From Planctomycetia bacterium (GTDB taxonomy: Bacteria; Planctomycetota; Phycisphaerae; UBA1845; Fen-1342): DNA of 64,000 nt. Positions 36,509 to 45,667 of the stretch are shown here, piece by piece (the stretch's first letter is position 1; each line of letters begins with the position of its first letter). The position numbers and the translations under genes were made by a program. Below the pieces are notes generated by a model. That model was given only the letters and a program-made list of their open reading frames with translations, had not been told where the DNA came from and did no database searches. The stretch covers positions 3,718,616-3,782,615 of the forward strand of contig CP054190.1 of the NCBI GenBank assembly GCA_015709575.1, in the 5' to 3' direction.

Positions 36509-39079
36509 TCACTCGTAGCCGATGGCCGCCACAACGTCGATTCGCCTCGCGGCCCCCAGCGGCAACAGCGCCGCCGCCAGTGAAATCACCACCCCCGCCG
36601 CCGCGGCGATCAGCAGCGCATCGGTCGGGACAACCAGCGGCAGCACAAACCCCGCGGCGCGAATCGCCAGCGGCATCACCACCAGCCCGATCGTGGCGAC
36701 GCCGAGCACACCGCCCAGCAGCCCACCCGCCGCCCCCAGAAATGCCGCCTCAGTCAGCAGCATGGATCGAATCTGCCCCGGCGTCGCGCCGATGGCGCGC
36801 AGCAGTCCGATCTGGCGCGATTGCGACAGCAGCGAGATGAGCAGGCAGTTTGCCACTCCGACGCCGCCGATGAACACCGCCAGCAGCAGTTGCAGGTTGG
36901 CCAGCTTGAACCAGTCGCCGATCAGCGCCATCGCAAACGCCTTGGTTTCATCGGCGCGATAGAGAAACGCCGGGTATCGCGCCGACAGCGCTTCCGTGAG
37001 CCGCACCCGTGTCGCCTCCACGTCCACGCCCGCCCGCAATCGCATGTCCATGTACGACAGCAGCGGGTCATCAAATGCATCCGCGTAGGCGCGGCGATCC
37101 ATCAGGACGGTGCCGCGAAACCAGGTGTAATCCGGCCGGATCGCGGCCACGCGGAAGCTGCGCGGCCCTGCGGCCGCGTCAAGCGTCACGCGGTCGCCCA
37201 CTCCCACGTCGTGCAGCGTCGAAAAATTCTCCGAAACCGCCACCTCCCCGCGCGCCAGCGGCTCGGGCGGCAGCCACGGCCCGGTGGCTCCGCGCGCTGC
37301 GCGGACCCTCTCAAACTCGGCAAAGTCCACCGCGACGATCATGATCCGCTCGTCGCCGAAGAGCGCCTGGCGCGTGCGCACGCCGTACGCGATCTCGACG
37401 GCCGGGTCGCGGCGCAACTCCTCGATCAACTCGGGCGGATACTCGCCGCCGGTGTTGTAGGGCGATCCGCCCTGCGGCTGTCCGTTCACGGCCAGGTCGA
37501 ACGGCAGGGTTTTATCCAGCCATTGGCGGATTGAGCCTTCCAGCGACCGCACCAGCCCGGCCATGGCGACGATGATCGACAGGGAACCGCCCAGCGCCAC
37601 CAGCGTCAGCGAGGTGCGCGTCGGGAATTTCACGATGCTATCCAGCGCCAGCACGCCCGGCAGGCGCAGCCCGCGTCGCGCCAGCGCCCGTGCCGGCGCC
37701 GCCAGCCACTTGATGAGCTGCGGCCCCGCCATCCCCACCCCCAGAAACGACGCCAGCACTCCGCTGATGCGCAGCGCCCACCCCACGCCCGGCCGCCCGA
37801 CCAGCATCAACCCGAGCGGCACGATCACTGCGCCGGCGATGAACCAGTACATCGTTCGTGCGTGCATCAGCGCTTCCACGGCGCCGGGCTTCATCGCCAG
37901 CACCGGCGGCTGCGCCGCGGCCGTGCGAGCCGGCGCGAGCGCCCCGAGCATCGACGCCGCCACGCCCACCAGCGGCGCGAGCCAGTACACGTCGATCGGA
38001 ATGACGCGCAGGGGCGGGCCGAGGTTCACGATGATGCTCAGCGAGTCCCCCGCGCTGCGCAGCGCCCAGCTCGCCATTCCGACGCCGATCGCGAGGCCGG
38101 CGACCGAGGAGATCAGCCCCAGCAGCGCCGCTTCCAGCAGAATGGCCATCAGAATTTCGCGCCGGTGCGCTCCGAGCGCGCGGAAGGTGCCGATCTCGCG
38201 CGAGCGCTGCACCACCGCCAGCGCCATCGAGTTGTATACGATAAAGACGCCGATCAGCGCCGCCAGCGCCGTGATGCAGATCAGCATGACCTGGAATTGC
38301 ACGAACAGCGCGTCAAACGTGGCGTCGCCCTGCGCCGCGGCCGCCAGCGCGCAGTCCTGCGGCAGCACCGCCGCCACGCGCGCTTCGAGCTCCGCGCCGC
38401 CCGACAGCGCCAGCTCGATCCGCGAATATCGGCCCTCCATGCCCAGCAGCCGCTGCGCCGCGGCGATCGGCAGAAATACGATGTTCCCGCCCAGCGCGGC
38501 CGCCGCCCCGTCATTGCGCAGGACGCCGGCGACGCTCATCGTCCGCACGCCGCTCGGCGTCGAAACGCGCAGCGCCGCGCCGGGGCGCAGCCCCAACCGC
38601 TCCGACAGCGATTGCGTCAGGATCAGCACGTCGGCGCTGCGCAACAGCGTGGGCAGATCCAGCTCGGCCGTGTCCTCGGCGGAGTAGCTGCGCATCCGTG
38701 CGTCGCGCAGCGGGTCGATCCCCAGCACCGTGACGGCCAGCCCGGCGTCCGGCAGCGTGGCGCTGCCCTGTACCAGCGGAGCCGCGCGCAGCCCCTCGGC
38801 AGCCGCGGCGGCGCTCGGGCCGAGCTGCTCGAGCGTGCGGAGCACCGATTCGTCCAGCCGGGTGCGCGAAGTAACGACGTGCGTCGCTTTGCCCACCAGC
38901 GCGGAGAGATTCGCGCGGAACGTCGCGACGACGCTCACCTGCGTGATCCGCATCGACACGAACAGGGCCACCGCCAGCGCGATCGAGGCCGCCGAGAGCA
39001 GGTAGCGCCAGGGCCGTCGGCGCGCATGGCGCACTCCCGACGCGCGGGTCTGCTGAAGCACGGCAGGCAGGTTGATCAC
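36509..39079 (-). CDS. ABC transporter permease with two FtsX/MacB domains
   Basis: 856 residues. An N-terminal TM helix (YLLSAASIALAVALFV) precedes a periplasmic MacB-type domain (about 50-260). Three TM helices (for example VMLICITALAALIGVFIVYN) form FtsX domain 1, then a further helix group, a second periplasmic domain (about 500-700) and a second FtsX domain (LQLLLAVFIGGVGVANCLLISLL; LLTEAAFLGAAGGLLGGVLG). This duplicated form is typical of lipoprotein- or peptide-export permeases working with a LolD-type ATPase, but no ATPase gene is in the window. QRSREIGTFRALGAHR and QSRQIGLLRAIGATP are the coupling-helix motifs. Confidence 0.9.
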   Translation of the reverse strand: MINLPAVLQQTRASGVRHARRRPWRYLLSAASIALAVALFVSMRITQVSVVATFRANLSALVGKATHVVTSRTRLDESVLRTLEQLGPSAAAAAEGLRAAPLVQGSATLPDAGLAVTVLGIDPLRDARMRSYSAEDTAELDLPTLLRSADVLILTQSLSERLGLRPGAALRVSTPSGVRTMSVAGVLRNDGAAAALGGNIVFLPIAAAQRLLGMEGRYSRIELALSGGAELEARVAAVLPQDCALAAAAQGDATFDALFVQFQVMLICITALAALIGVFIVYNSMALAVVQRSREIGTFRALGAHRREILMAILLEAALLGLISSVAGLAIGVGMASWALRSAGDSLSIIVNLGPPLRVIPIDVYWLAPLVGVAASMLGALAPARTAAAQPPVLAMKPGAVEALMHARTMYWFIAGAVIVPLGLMLVGRPGVGWALRISGVLASFLGVGMAGPQLIKWLAAPARALARRGLRLPGVLALDSIVKFPTRTSLTLVALGGSLSIIVAMAGLVRSLEGSIRQWLDKTLPFDLAVNGQPQGGSPYNTGGEYPPELIEELRRDPAVEIAYGVRTRQALFGDERIMIVAVDFAEFERVRAARGATGPWLPPEPLARGEVAVSENFSTLHDVGVGDRVTLDAAAGPRSFRVAAIRPDYTWFRGTVLMDRRAYADAFDDPLLSYMDMRLRAGVDVEATRVRLTEALSARYPAFLYRADETKAFAMALIGDWFKLANLQLLLAVFIGGVGVANCLLISLLSQSRQIGLLRAIGATPGQIRSMLLTEAAFLGAAGGLLGGVLGVATIGLVVMPLAIRAAGFVLPLVVPTDALLIAAAAGVVISLAAALLPLGAARRIDVVAAIGYE

Positions 39080-39161
39080 GGGGTCGCTTCACTCCGCCAG
39101 GAAGGCGCGTCCGATGAAATCGTGCCCGCGGGCCGCAGGAATTGCAACCAATCAGGCGTCT

Positions 39162-40364
39162 TCATCGCCGGGCACGCTCATACACGACCATCAACTCCCG
39201 CGCGTGCCGCTCCATCGAGCAGATCGCGCGCATCTCCGCCGTCGCGCGCCGTGCTGCCAGCGCCACCGCCGGGTCACCCGCCGATCGCAGCGCCGCCGCC
39301 AGCGCGTCGATGTTTGACGGCTCATCCACCACGAACCCGGTCGGCCCGCCCGCCGCCGCCGCCGCGCGCGGCAGCAGTTCCGCCGCGCCGTTGTAGGCCG
39401 TCGTCACCACCGGCAGCCCCGCCGCCACGGCCTCCAGCACCACCCGGCTGCACGGGTCATACCAGGTCGGATGCGCCAGCAAGTCCGCCGCCACCGTCCA
39501 CGTCGCCGCCGGCGCCGGCCCGCAGAATTTCACCCGGGTCTCGATCCCCAGCTGAGCCGACTGACGCCGGAAGGCGCCCACGTCCCCGCGACCGATGATC
39601 GCGATCATCGGGCGCTCCAATGCCGGAAGCGCCGCGACGGCAGCCAGCAGCTCGCGCAGCCCCTTGAGCCGGAAATTGTGCGCGCAAAACGCGCCGATGC
39701 GCGCATCCTGCGGCAATCCGAGACGCTCCCGCGCAATGGCGCGCTGTTCGGCGTCACCGACGACCGGCACCGCCTCCACGCGGATCGCGTTGAACACCGC
39801 GCGGATGCGCCCGGACGCGCTCGGATACTCGTCCCGGATCTGCCGCGCGCCGTACTCGGAAACCGGCGCGACCCACGTCGCGCCCATGCCGCCGAGCATC
39901 CGGCGCTCCTCGCGCAACAACAACTGCTGACGGGCGTTGAAGCGCCGCGCAGCGCGACGCAGCCAGCCGCCGACTCCCCGCCCTGCCAGCGCGTCGCTGC
40001 GACGTATCGTCTCGGCCACTGTGCCGCCGCGCGGCTGATACACCTGCGCGCCAGGCAGCGGCGTCACGGCGTGCACAATGTCGAATCCGCCCCCGGCTGC
40101 GAGCGTTCCCGCAGCGCGCAGAAACTCGCGCGTTCGCGCAGCCCGGCCGCCGCCGCCGACAACGATGGCGAACTCACGAACCCCCGCCTCGCCGCTCTCT
40201 CCCGCAGGCGCTCCCGGGCCCTGCGGCGCGGCATGGACAAGCGTGACCTGCGCGCCGCAGGCCGCCAGCGCGTCGGCCATCTCGCGGATGGAGGTCTCAG
40301 CTCCGCCGCGGGCCGGATCGGCCGACTCGTTGACGATCGCGACGCGAATCCGCGCGGGGGGCAT
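39162..40364 (-). CDS. GT4-family glycosyltransferase (LPS core)
   Basis: 400 residues of the GT-B fold. GGAETSIREMADALAACG (about 20-37) is the acceptor-side start, and PARGGAET the glycine-rich loop. The donor-side half has RIGAFCAHNFRLKGLRELL, and LAHPTWYDPCSRVVLEAVAAGLPVVTTAYNGAAELLP (about 305-340) is the E-x7-E region of retaining GT4 enzymes. It likely adds a sugar to the LPS core. It is the last gene of the operon, starting 3 bases after the kinase stop (TGAACGATG). Confidence 0.85.
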   Translation of the reverse strand: MPPARIRVAIVNESADPARGGAETSIREMADALAACGAQVTLVHAAPQGPGAPAGESGEAGVREFAIVVGGGGRAARTREFLRAAGTLAAGGGFDIVHAVTPLPGAQVYQPRGGTVAETIRRSDALAGRGVGGWLRRAARRFNARQQLLLREERRMLGGMGATWVAPVSEYGARQIRDEYPSASGRIRAVFNAIRVEAVPVVGDAEQRAIARERLGLPQDARIGAFCAHNFRLKGLRELLAAVAALPALERPMIAIIGRGDVGAFRRQSAQLGIETRVKFCGPAPAATWTVAADLLAHPTWYDPCSRVVLEAVAAGLPVVTTAYNGAAELLPRAAAAAGGPTGFVVDEPSNIDALAAALRSAGDPAVALAARRATAEMRAICSMERHARELMVVYERARR

Positions 40365-40367
40365 CGT

Positions 40368-41219
40368 TCAGCGCCTCTGCGCCGACCGCCGCTCCTCGCG
40401 CTGCAGGATGCGGGCGCTGCGGCCGGCGATTTGCGCGGCATACCAGCGCGTGCGCGGGGCGCCCGGCAGCAGGCAGAGGTAGGCACGCAGGAACCGCAGC
40501 CGATCCGCGCGCGTCGCGCCGACCGCCGCCGCCGAGCTGTCGAGCTGCGCCAGGTCCTTGAGCAGCCAGCGCATCCGCCGCAACCGCGGGCGGTGCAGCC
40601 GAGCCAGGTCGATCAGGCAGAAGGTCGGAGCGCGCTGCGCATCGGCGTCCACGTCGGCGAAAACGTGACACAGGTAGAGGTCGCGATGCGTGAACCCCGT
40701 CTGGTGAAACGCGTTAATAAAGCGCGCCAGGCGGCGCGTCAGGTCGTGCCGTGCCGCGCCACGTAGCGCGCGCGCGCCCGCAGCACTCATCTCGCGGAGC
40801 ACGCGATCCATCGGCTGACCGGTCGCCGCCGCCAGCACCACCGCGCCGCGCAGCTCCAGCGCGCCGCGCATCTCCTCGCACCAGGCCACCGCCTGCACGG
40901 CCGGCACCTGCGCCGCCGCCAGCTCGCGGGCCGCGTGCTGCTCCCACCAGGCCGATCCGTGACGCAGCGACTGCCGCCGGACGCGATCAAGCTGCGAGCG
41001 CAGCGGCGTCCGCGCGTATCGTTTCACGAACAGCGCGGCCCCGTCCGCCAGCTCGCAGCGCCAGCGCCGCCGTCCGCGCAGCCCCGGCTTGCTCAGCTCT
41101 GACCAGCGCGCTGCGCCGTCCGACGGCGGCGCATCCTCCAGCAGCACGCGCAGGTCCGTCAGCCCCCCCGCTGCGAGGCGACCGCTCCACTCGGGATCGA
41201 TCCACTCGGCATAGCTCAT
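40368..41219 (-). CDS. LPS-core kinase of the WaaP/InaA family
   Basis: 283 residues. Kinase fold with a Gly-poor N-lobe, ATP-site ALFVKRYARTPL (Lys about 65), the catalytic loop FTHRDLYLCHVF (HRD near 175) and the DxG equivalent FCLIDLARLHRPRLRRMRWLLKDLAQL. This is the family of LPS heptose kinase WaaP and Kdo kinase. It phosphorylates an inner-core sugar. Overlaps the preceding gene as ATGA. It is the canonical one of two kinases in the operon. Confidence 0.85.
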   Translation of the reverse strand: MSYAEWIDPEWSGRLAAGGLTDLRVLLEDAPPSDGAARWSELSKPGLRGRRRWRCELADGAALFVKRYARTPLRSQLDRVRRQSLRHGSAWWEQHAARELAAAQVPAVQAVAWCEEMRGALELRGAVVLAAATGQPMDRVLREMSAAGARALRGAARHDLTRRLARFINAFHQTGFTHRDLYLCHVFADVDADAQRAPTFCLIDLARLHRPRLRRMRWLLKDLAQLDSSAAAVGATRADRLRFLRAYLCLLPGAPRTRWYAAQIAGRSARILQREERRSAQRR

Positions 41220-42103
41220 GACGCCGGCTCCGCCGGACGCGACTCCGCCTCCAGCTGCGCCAGCCAGCCCGTGAACAGCCCGTTCATCCGCACGCGCTGC
41301 GCCTCGTGGCGACTCCATCGGCCGGCGCGCTCCGCGATGTCACGCAGCGCCGGCTTCATCTCCGGCGTCAGGCGCTCCGCGCCGCTGTACCGCAGGAAAA
41401 AACGCAGCCGCTCGCCCGCGGTCGAAAACCCGCGCGCCGACACCAGGAGGCACGCCAGCTCGCGCCGCCACCATCGGTCGCCGCGACCCATCCGCCGGAT
41501 CGGCTGCGGCTGCGGATCCAGAAAAAAGAACTCCGGCGGCGCGTGCGCGGCCGGCCGCACCAGGATATTCCGCCAGAAGAGCTGGCCGTGCTCGCAGCCG
41601 GCGGCATGCATGTGCGCAACCGCGGCGGCCAGCGCGTCCACCCCGTCGCGCCGAACGCGCAGCGGGACGGTCGCGCCGCCCGGATGGCGCTGCGCGAACG
41701 ACGTCAGGTTCATGGCCGCCGGTGTTTCTTCCGTGATGAGGAAGCAGGTGCTGACGAAGTGCGCCAGTCGCCGCGCGCCGTACGCCACTGCCCGCACCGC
41801 CGGCACTCCCGCCGCCCGCATGGCCTGCAACGTGCGATACTCGGCCAACCCGCGATGGCTGCCGAAAAACGTGCCGCGCAGCGCTCCCCGCAGGCGATTC
41901 TTCCAGCGCGGGTAGCGGTAGCGCTTCAGGTAGAACCCAGGCCCGCCTTCCGGATTCGCGATGTGCAGCGTCTCGGTCGTGCGGCTCCAGGCCACCACGC
42001 CGCCCTCGACCCGATCCAGCACGCGCGCCGGCGTGTCCAGGCCGCAGGCGCGCAGCGCGTCGGCGTAGGCGGGGTCCATTCGCATGAAGTCGGTGTGCAT
42101 CAT
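41216..42103 (-). CDS. Second WaaP/InaA-like kinase with degenerate catalytic loop
   Basis: 295 residues with the same fold as the neighbour. GFYLKRYRYPRW gives the ATP-site Lys and FFFLDPQPQPIRRM the metal-Asp motif. The catalytic loop, however, reads CEHGQLFWRNILV: where WaaP has HRD the codon is CAG (Gln), so the catalytic Asp is missing. It may be a pseudokinase or use another residue. Start ATG 42103 shares its last base with the heptosyltransferase stop (TGATG); a second ATG follows at 42100. Confidence 0.75.
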   Translation of the reverse strand: MMHTDFMRMDPAYADALRACGLDTPARVLDRVEGGVVAWSRTTETLHIANPEGGPGFYLKRYRYPRWKNRLRGALRGTFFGSHRGLAEYRTLQAMRAAGVPAVRAVAYGARRLAHFVSTCFLITEETPAAMNLTSFAQRHPGGATVPLRVRRDGVDALAAAVAHMHAAGCEHGQLFWRNILVRPAAHAPPEFFFLDPQPQPIRRMGRGDRWWRRELACLLVSARGFSTAGERLRFFLRYSGAERLTPEMKPALRDIAERAGRWSRHEAQRVRMNGLFTGWLAQLEAESRPAEPAS

Positions 42104-43164
42104 CAGCGACCCGGAATTGTACCCGCTGAAGCCGGCTCTCCCGATCGCGCCAGCAGCGCCCGCACCTCGTCGATCACCCGCGCGGCACTGACGCGCGTCA
42201 TGCAGCGATGGTCGATCGGGCAGACCCGCAACTGGCACGGCCCGCACTCCACCGGCTCCTGTATGCACACCTCACCGCGATAGCCGGTCTCGGTCCAGGC
42301 CTGGTGCGTCGGTCCGAAGATCGTGACCGTCGGCACGCCGAAGGCGTTGCCGTAGTGCCGCGGACCGGTGTCATTGCACAACAGCAGCCCCGCCGTGCGG
42401 ACGATCTCCTTCAGCGACCCGAGTGTCGTCCCCGGCTTCAACAGCGCCGCTACGGGACCGCGCGCCAGCTCGACGATCCGCGCCAGCAATGGCTGTTCGC
42501 CCGGAGCGCCAACCAGCACCGGCGTCAGTCCCATCTCGTCACGCAATCGATCGCACGCCTCGGCGAAGCGCTCGGCCGGCCAGCACTTGGCCGCCCCGAA
42601 CGCGGCCCCGGGATTCACGACCGCGTATTCTCCGGGGTGAAGCCCGTAGTGCTTCCGCAGCGCCGCCCCTGCCGCCGCCTGATCCGCGCGAATCCCCAGC
42701 CGCAGCGCGCGATCCGAAACCGGACAGCCGATCCGCTCTGCCAGCGCCGCGTAATAGGGCAGCACCGACGACGGCACAAACTGTCCGTCGCGCCGCAGCG
42801 GCATCAGGCGATCCGTCAGCAGAACGCCGCGACCCTCACGCGCGTAGCCGACCCGCTGCGCAGCGCCGCCCAGCCACACCGCAAGCGCCGATCGCCAGGA
42901 ATTCGTCAGCAGCAGCGCCGCGTCAAACCGCTCGCGCCGCAGCGCGCCGATCAATCCCGGCATGGCCCGCGTCGAAGCCGGCCAGTGCAATTCACCGTCA
43001 TGCCAGTCGCAACCGGCCGTGACCTCCGATACGTACGCGCGCATCAGATAGGTGATGTGAGCATCGCGGAACCGCGCGCGCAGCGCCGCCAGAGTCGGCG
43101 TGGCCAGCACCACGTCGCCGACCCAGTTCGGCAGCACCACCAGCAACCGCCGCGGACCGCTCAT
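42103..43164 (-). CDS. ADP-heptose:LPS heptosyltransferase (GT9)
   Basis: 353 residues. LLVVLPNWVGDVVLATPTLAALRARF (about 8-33) is the GT9 start, NPGAAFGAAKCWPAERFAEACD the donor region, and CNDTGPRHYGNAFGVPTVTIFGPTH (about 265-290) the ADP-heptose-binding motif. Cys-rich end CGPCQLRVCPIDHRCM is common in this family. It transfers L,D-heptose to the Kdo-lipid A core, probably at the cytoplasmic face of the inner membrane. ATG 43164 overlaps the previous stop as ATGA. Confidence 0.9.
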   Translation of the reverse strand: MSGPRRLLVVLPNWVGDVVLATPTLAALRARFRDAHITYLMRAYVSEVTAGCDWHDGELHWPASTRAMPGLIGALRRERFDAALLLTNSWRSALAVWLGGAAQRVGYAREGRGVLLTDRLMPLRRDGQFVPSSVLPYYAALAERIGCPVSDRALRLGIRADQAAAGAALRKHYGLHPGEYAVVNPGAAFGAAKCWPAERFAEACDRLRDEMGLTPVLVGAPGEQPLLARIVELARGPVAALLKPGTTLGSLKEIVRTAGLLLCNDTGPRHYGNAFGVPTVTIFGPTHQAWTETGYRGEVCIQEPVECGPCQLRVCPIDHRCMTRVSAARVIDEVRALLARSGEPASAGTIPGR

Positions 43165-43766
43165 TCCGCCATCGTATTCGCCCTGCCGCCGGTCTCCCAT
43201 TCCGCGCGCACGAGCCGCCACAGCCACTCGCGGTTTCCGCCGTGTCCGGCAATCGGGCTTTCCACCTCGCCGAGCACGCGCCACCCCATGCGCGCGATCT
43301 CCGCGCGGAGCCGATCCAGGAGCGGCACGTGCGCCTCGGGGGGTAACACCCCCGCCCGAAGTGCGCTGCGATCAGCCTCATAATGCGGCTTAATCAGCGA
43401 AATCACCTCGCCACCCTGCGGTCCACCCCAACGCGCCGCCGCTGGAAGAATAAGGCGCTGGGGAGTCCAGCCGACGTCGATCGTGACGAGGCTGCACGGC
43501 TCGATCGGCATAAATGTCAGCGCGTTCTGGCGCTCATGAACGCACACCCGTGGATCGCGCCGCAGGCGATAATCGAGCACGCCAAAGCCGGGATCGACCG
43601 CGTGCACGCGCGCCGCGCCGTGCTGCAGCAGGCAATCGGTGAATCCCCCCGCGTGACAGCCGAGGTCGGCGCAGACGCGCCCCGCGACCCCGATCCCGAA
43701 CGCGCGCAGCGCGGCGTCCAGCTTCTCGCCGGCACGCGTAACGAATCGGCGCTGCGGGTCAGGCAT
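43161..43766 (-). CDS. TlyA/FtsJ-type rRNA methyltransferase lacking the S4 domain
   Basis: 201 residues. RRFVTRAGEKLDAALRAFG, then CADLGCHAGGFTDCLLQHGAARVHAVDPGFG (SAM site) and ISLIKPHYEAD (catalytic Lys region) match TlyA. The N-terminal S4 RNA-binding domain of TlyA (about 60 residues) is absent. The start is ATG 43766; an in-frame TTG at 43781 has no ribosome site. It heads the LPS-core operon, with its stop overlapping the heptosyltransferase start. The role may be in rRNA modification rather than LPS. Confidence 0.75.
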   Translation of the reverse strand: MPDPQRRFVTRAGEKLDAALRAFGIGVAGRVCADLGCHAGGFTDCLLQHGAARVHAVDPGFGVLDYRLRRDPRVCVHERQNALTFMPIEPCSLVTIDVGWTPQRLILPAAARWGGPQGGEVISLIKPHYEADRSALRAGVLPPEAHVPLLDRLRAEIARMGWRVLGEVESPIAGHGGNREWLWRLVRAEWETGGRANTMAE

Positions 43767-43820
43767 GACGATCTTGAGCAATAAGCTGACGAGGTGCCGC
43801 GGGAGCGGACGGAACGAACC

Positions 43821-44513
43821 TCAGCGCGGGTCCACCGGCGCCCAGGCGCCTGATGCCGAACGCTCCAGCTCCAGCACGTCGGTGCGAACCAGCCACTCAA
43901 TGCCCTGTCCATCGACCAGGATGGCGACGCTACCCGAGGCGGTCAGGCCCGGTGCGCGCGAGCGGTGCAGGCGCAGCCGTCGCACGTTCTCGGTCTTGAC
44001 GCTCAGGCGATTGCCCGCCGAAATGACCTCCACCACGCGATGCGGCGACGCATCGTTCATCCGCTCCAGCACTTCGCTGATCGTCGGGATCGCCGCCGCT
44101 GCCGCGCTGGGCGCAGGCGATGGTTCGCGCGGGTTCCCGCCTTTCGACGCCGCCCGGCCATCGGTGCCGCTGTCAGGCCGGCCGTCCGCGGCTTGTCCGG
44201 CGGCCGTCGCGCCGCTTCGGGCGGCCCCGTCGCCGGCCGGAGAGCGCCCGTCCTCGCCCGCGCGCTGGCCCGAAGCGGTTCCGGAGGCGTTGTCCGCAGT
44301 CGGTCCATTCTTTCGATCACGCGCGGCCCCGGCACGCCCGGTGTCCCGACTTGAGTCCTGCGCGGCAGGCGCCGCCTCGCGCGCAGCCGGCTCGGGTCCA
44401 CGCGACCCCTCGCAGCCGCTCCAACCGAACAGCGACACCGCGACCAGGGAAGGCACGATGACCGAATACCAATGCGAAAACGACCCGCTGCGTGTGCGAT
44501 GAAAGGCGTTCAT
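43821..44513 (-). CDS. Lipoprotein with low-complexity linker, function unknown
   Basis: 230 residues. The N-terminus carries a lipobox ending SLFGWSGC (Cys about 34). A Gly/Ala/Asp/Arg-rich, probably disordered stretch (about 40-135) leads to a short folded region with EVLERMNDASPHRVVEVIS and EWLVRTDVLELERS. No family recognised. It lies between the LPS-core operon and the metallophosphoesterase gene, on the same strand. Confidence 0.6.
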   Translation of the reverse strand: MNAFHRTRSGSFSHWYSVIVPSLVAVSLFGWSGCEGSRGPEPAAREAAPAAQDSSRDTGRAGAARDRKNGPTADNASGTASGQRAGEDGRSPAGDGAARSGATAAGQAADGRPDSGTDGRAASKGGNPREPSPAPSAAAAAIPTISEVLERMNDASPHRVVEVISAGNRLSVKTENVRRLRLHRSRAPGLTASGSVAILVDGQGIEWLVRTDVLELERSASGAWAPVDPR

Positions 44514-44568
44514 ATGGGCAATTGTACGTCCATCCGCGGCAGTGGACGCACCGCGGCGACCGATTGCA

Positions 44569-45510
44569 TCAACCGGCGCGCGACGCCAGCGTGAACTCGG
44601 TCACCTCCGGCCGGCAGTTGAAGCGCACCCGCATCAGGTGTCCCAGCCCGCGGTTGACATACATCCGCCGACCGTTCTCCTCGAACAGCCCGGCGTCGTA
44701 GCGCTTATTTTCCAGCGGCAGGCGCAGCGCCCCGATTCCCGGCATTCGGACCTGTCCGCCGTGTGTGTGCCCCGACAGCACCCAGTGACACGGACGGCGA
44801 CACAACTCCACCATTGAATCGGGATTATGGCTCAGTGCGACGGTCGGCAGGCGCTCATCCACTTGTTTGAATGCCGCGTCGGCGTTGAACCGGCCCAGCA
44901 TCCAGTCTTCCAGCCCCACCAATTGCAGCGCCGCGCCGTCAATCGTGACCACCCGGGCCGCGTTGCGAAGAACCTCGACGCCTCCGCCGCGCAGCGCGGC
45001 GCTGACCCGATCCGCAATGATCCCGCTGTAGCGCAGCGAGCGCGGCAGCGTGCGTGTGTAATCGTAGTAGTCGTGGTTGCCGAGGCAGGCGAATACACCA
45101 AACCGCGCCCGCAGCTTCGACGCCACCCGCCCGACGCGCTCCACGTCGGCGGGGTTGCCGGCCGTCACGAAATCGCCCGTCAGGACGATCAGGTCCGGCT
45201 TGCGCTTTGTGCACTCCTCGGCCACCCGCAGCGCGTAGGCCTCCTCGCCGGCGGACGACAAGTGCAGATCGGAAAGTTGCAGAATGCGCCGACCGACGAG
45301 CGCCGGCGCCAGGCCCGGCAGGTCCAAGCGCACCGCCACCCACTCTTCCCAGAACGGCTCCACAAGCGCGGCATACGCTCCGCCCAGCGCCGTGCTGCCG
45401 ACTACTGACGCCGCACCCAGCAGCAGTGCACGGCGGCTAAGCCGCGCCTCGCGGCGGAGCTGGCCGACGGGCGGGCGAGCGGGGACGGTTCCGGATGGGG
45501 ACTCAGGCAT
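44569..45510 (-). CDS. TAT-exported metallophosphoesterase (YkuE/YaeI-like)
   Basis: 313 residues. The N-terminus has a twin-arginine signal (LSRRALLLGAASVVG, about residues 25-39). Metallophosphoesterase motifs: LQLSDLHLSS, VLTGDFVTAGN, CLGNHDYYDY, and the late LSHNPDSM and SGHTHGGQVRMP. The two-metal set matches YkuE/YaeI, a subfamily including UDP-2,3-diacylglucosamine and lipid-linked phosphoesterases. The true substrate is uncertain. It would act outside the cytoplasm in folded form. Confidence 0.85.
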   Translation of the reverse strand: MPESPSGTVPARPPVGQLRREARLSRRALLLGAASVVGSTALGGAYAALVEPFWEEWVAVRLDLPGLAPALVGRRILQLSDLHLSSAGEEAYALRVAEECTKRKPDLIVLTGDFVTAGNPADVERVGRVASKLRARFGVFACLGNHDYYDYTRTLPRSLRYSGIIADRVSAALRGGGVEVLRNAARVVTIDGAALQLVGLEDWMLGRFNADAAFKQVDERLPTVALSHNPDSMVELCRRPCHWVLSGHTHGGQVRMPGIGALRLPLENKRYDAGLFEENGRRMYVNRGLGHLMRVRFNCRPEVTEFTLASRAG

Positions 45511-45667
45511 ACTTGGAGGGTACGTTCCAAGAGTCGCGGAGTGCGGTCGGCGCGGCTGAATTCGGCGACCCGGCGCAGCGGATGCGCCGTCGCGAGGCCC
45601 TGGGCCGATAATCGGGCCGCGCGTCCCAAGCGACGATCGGGCGGCATTTCGGTCAGACGGCGACGAA

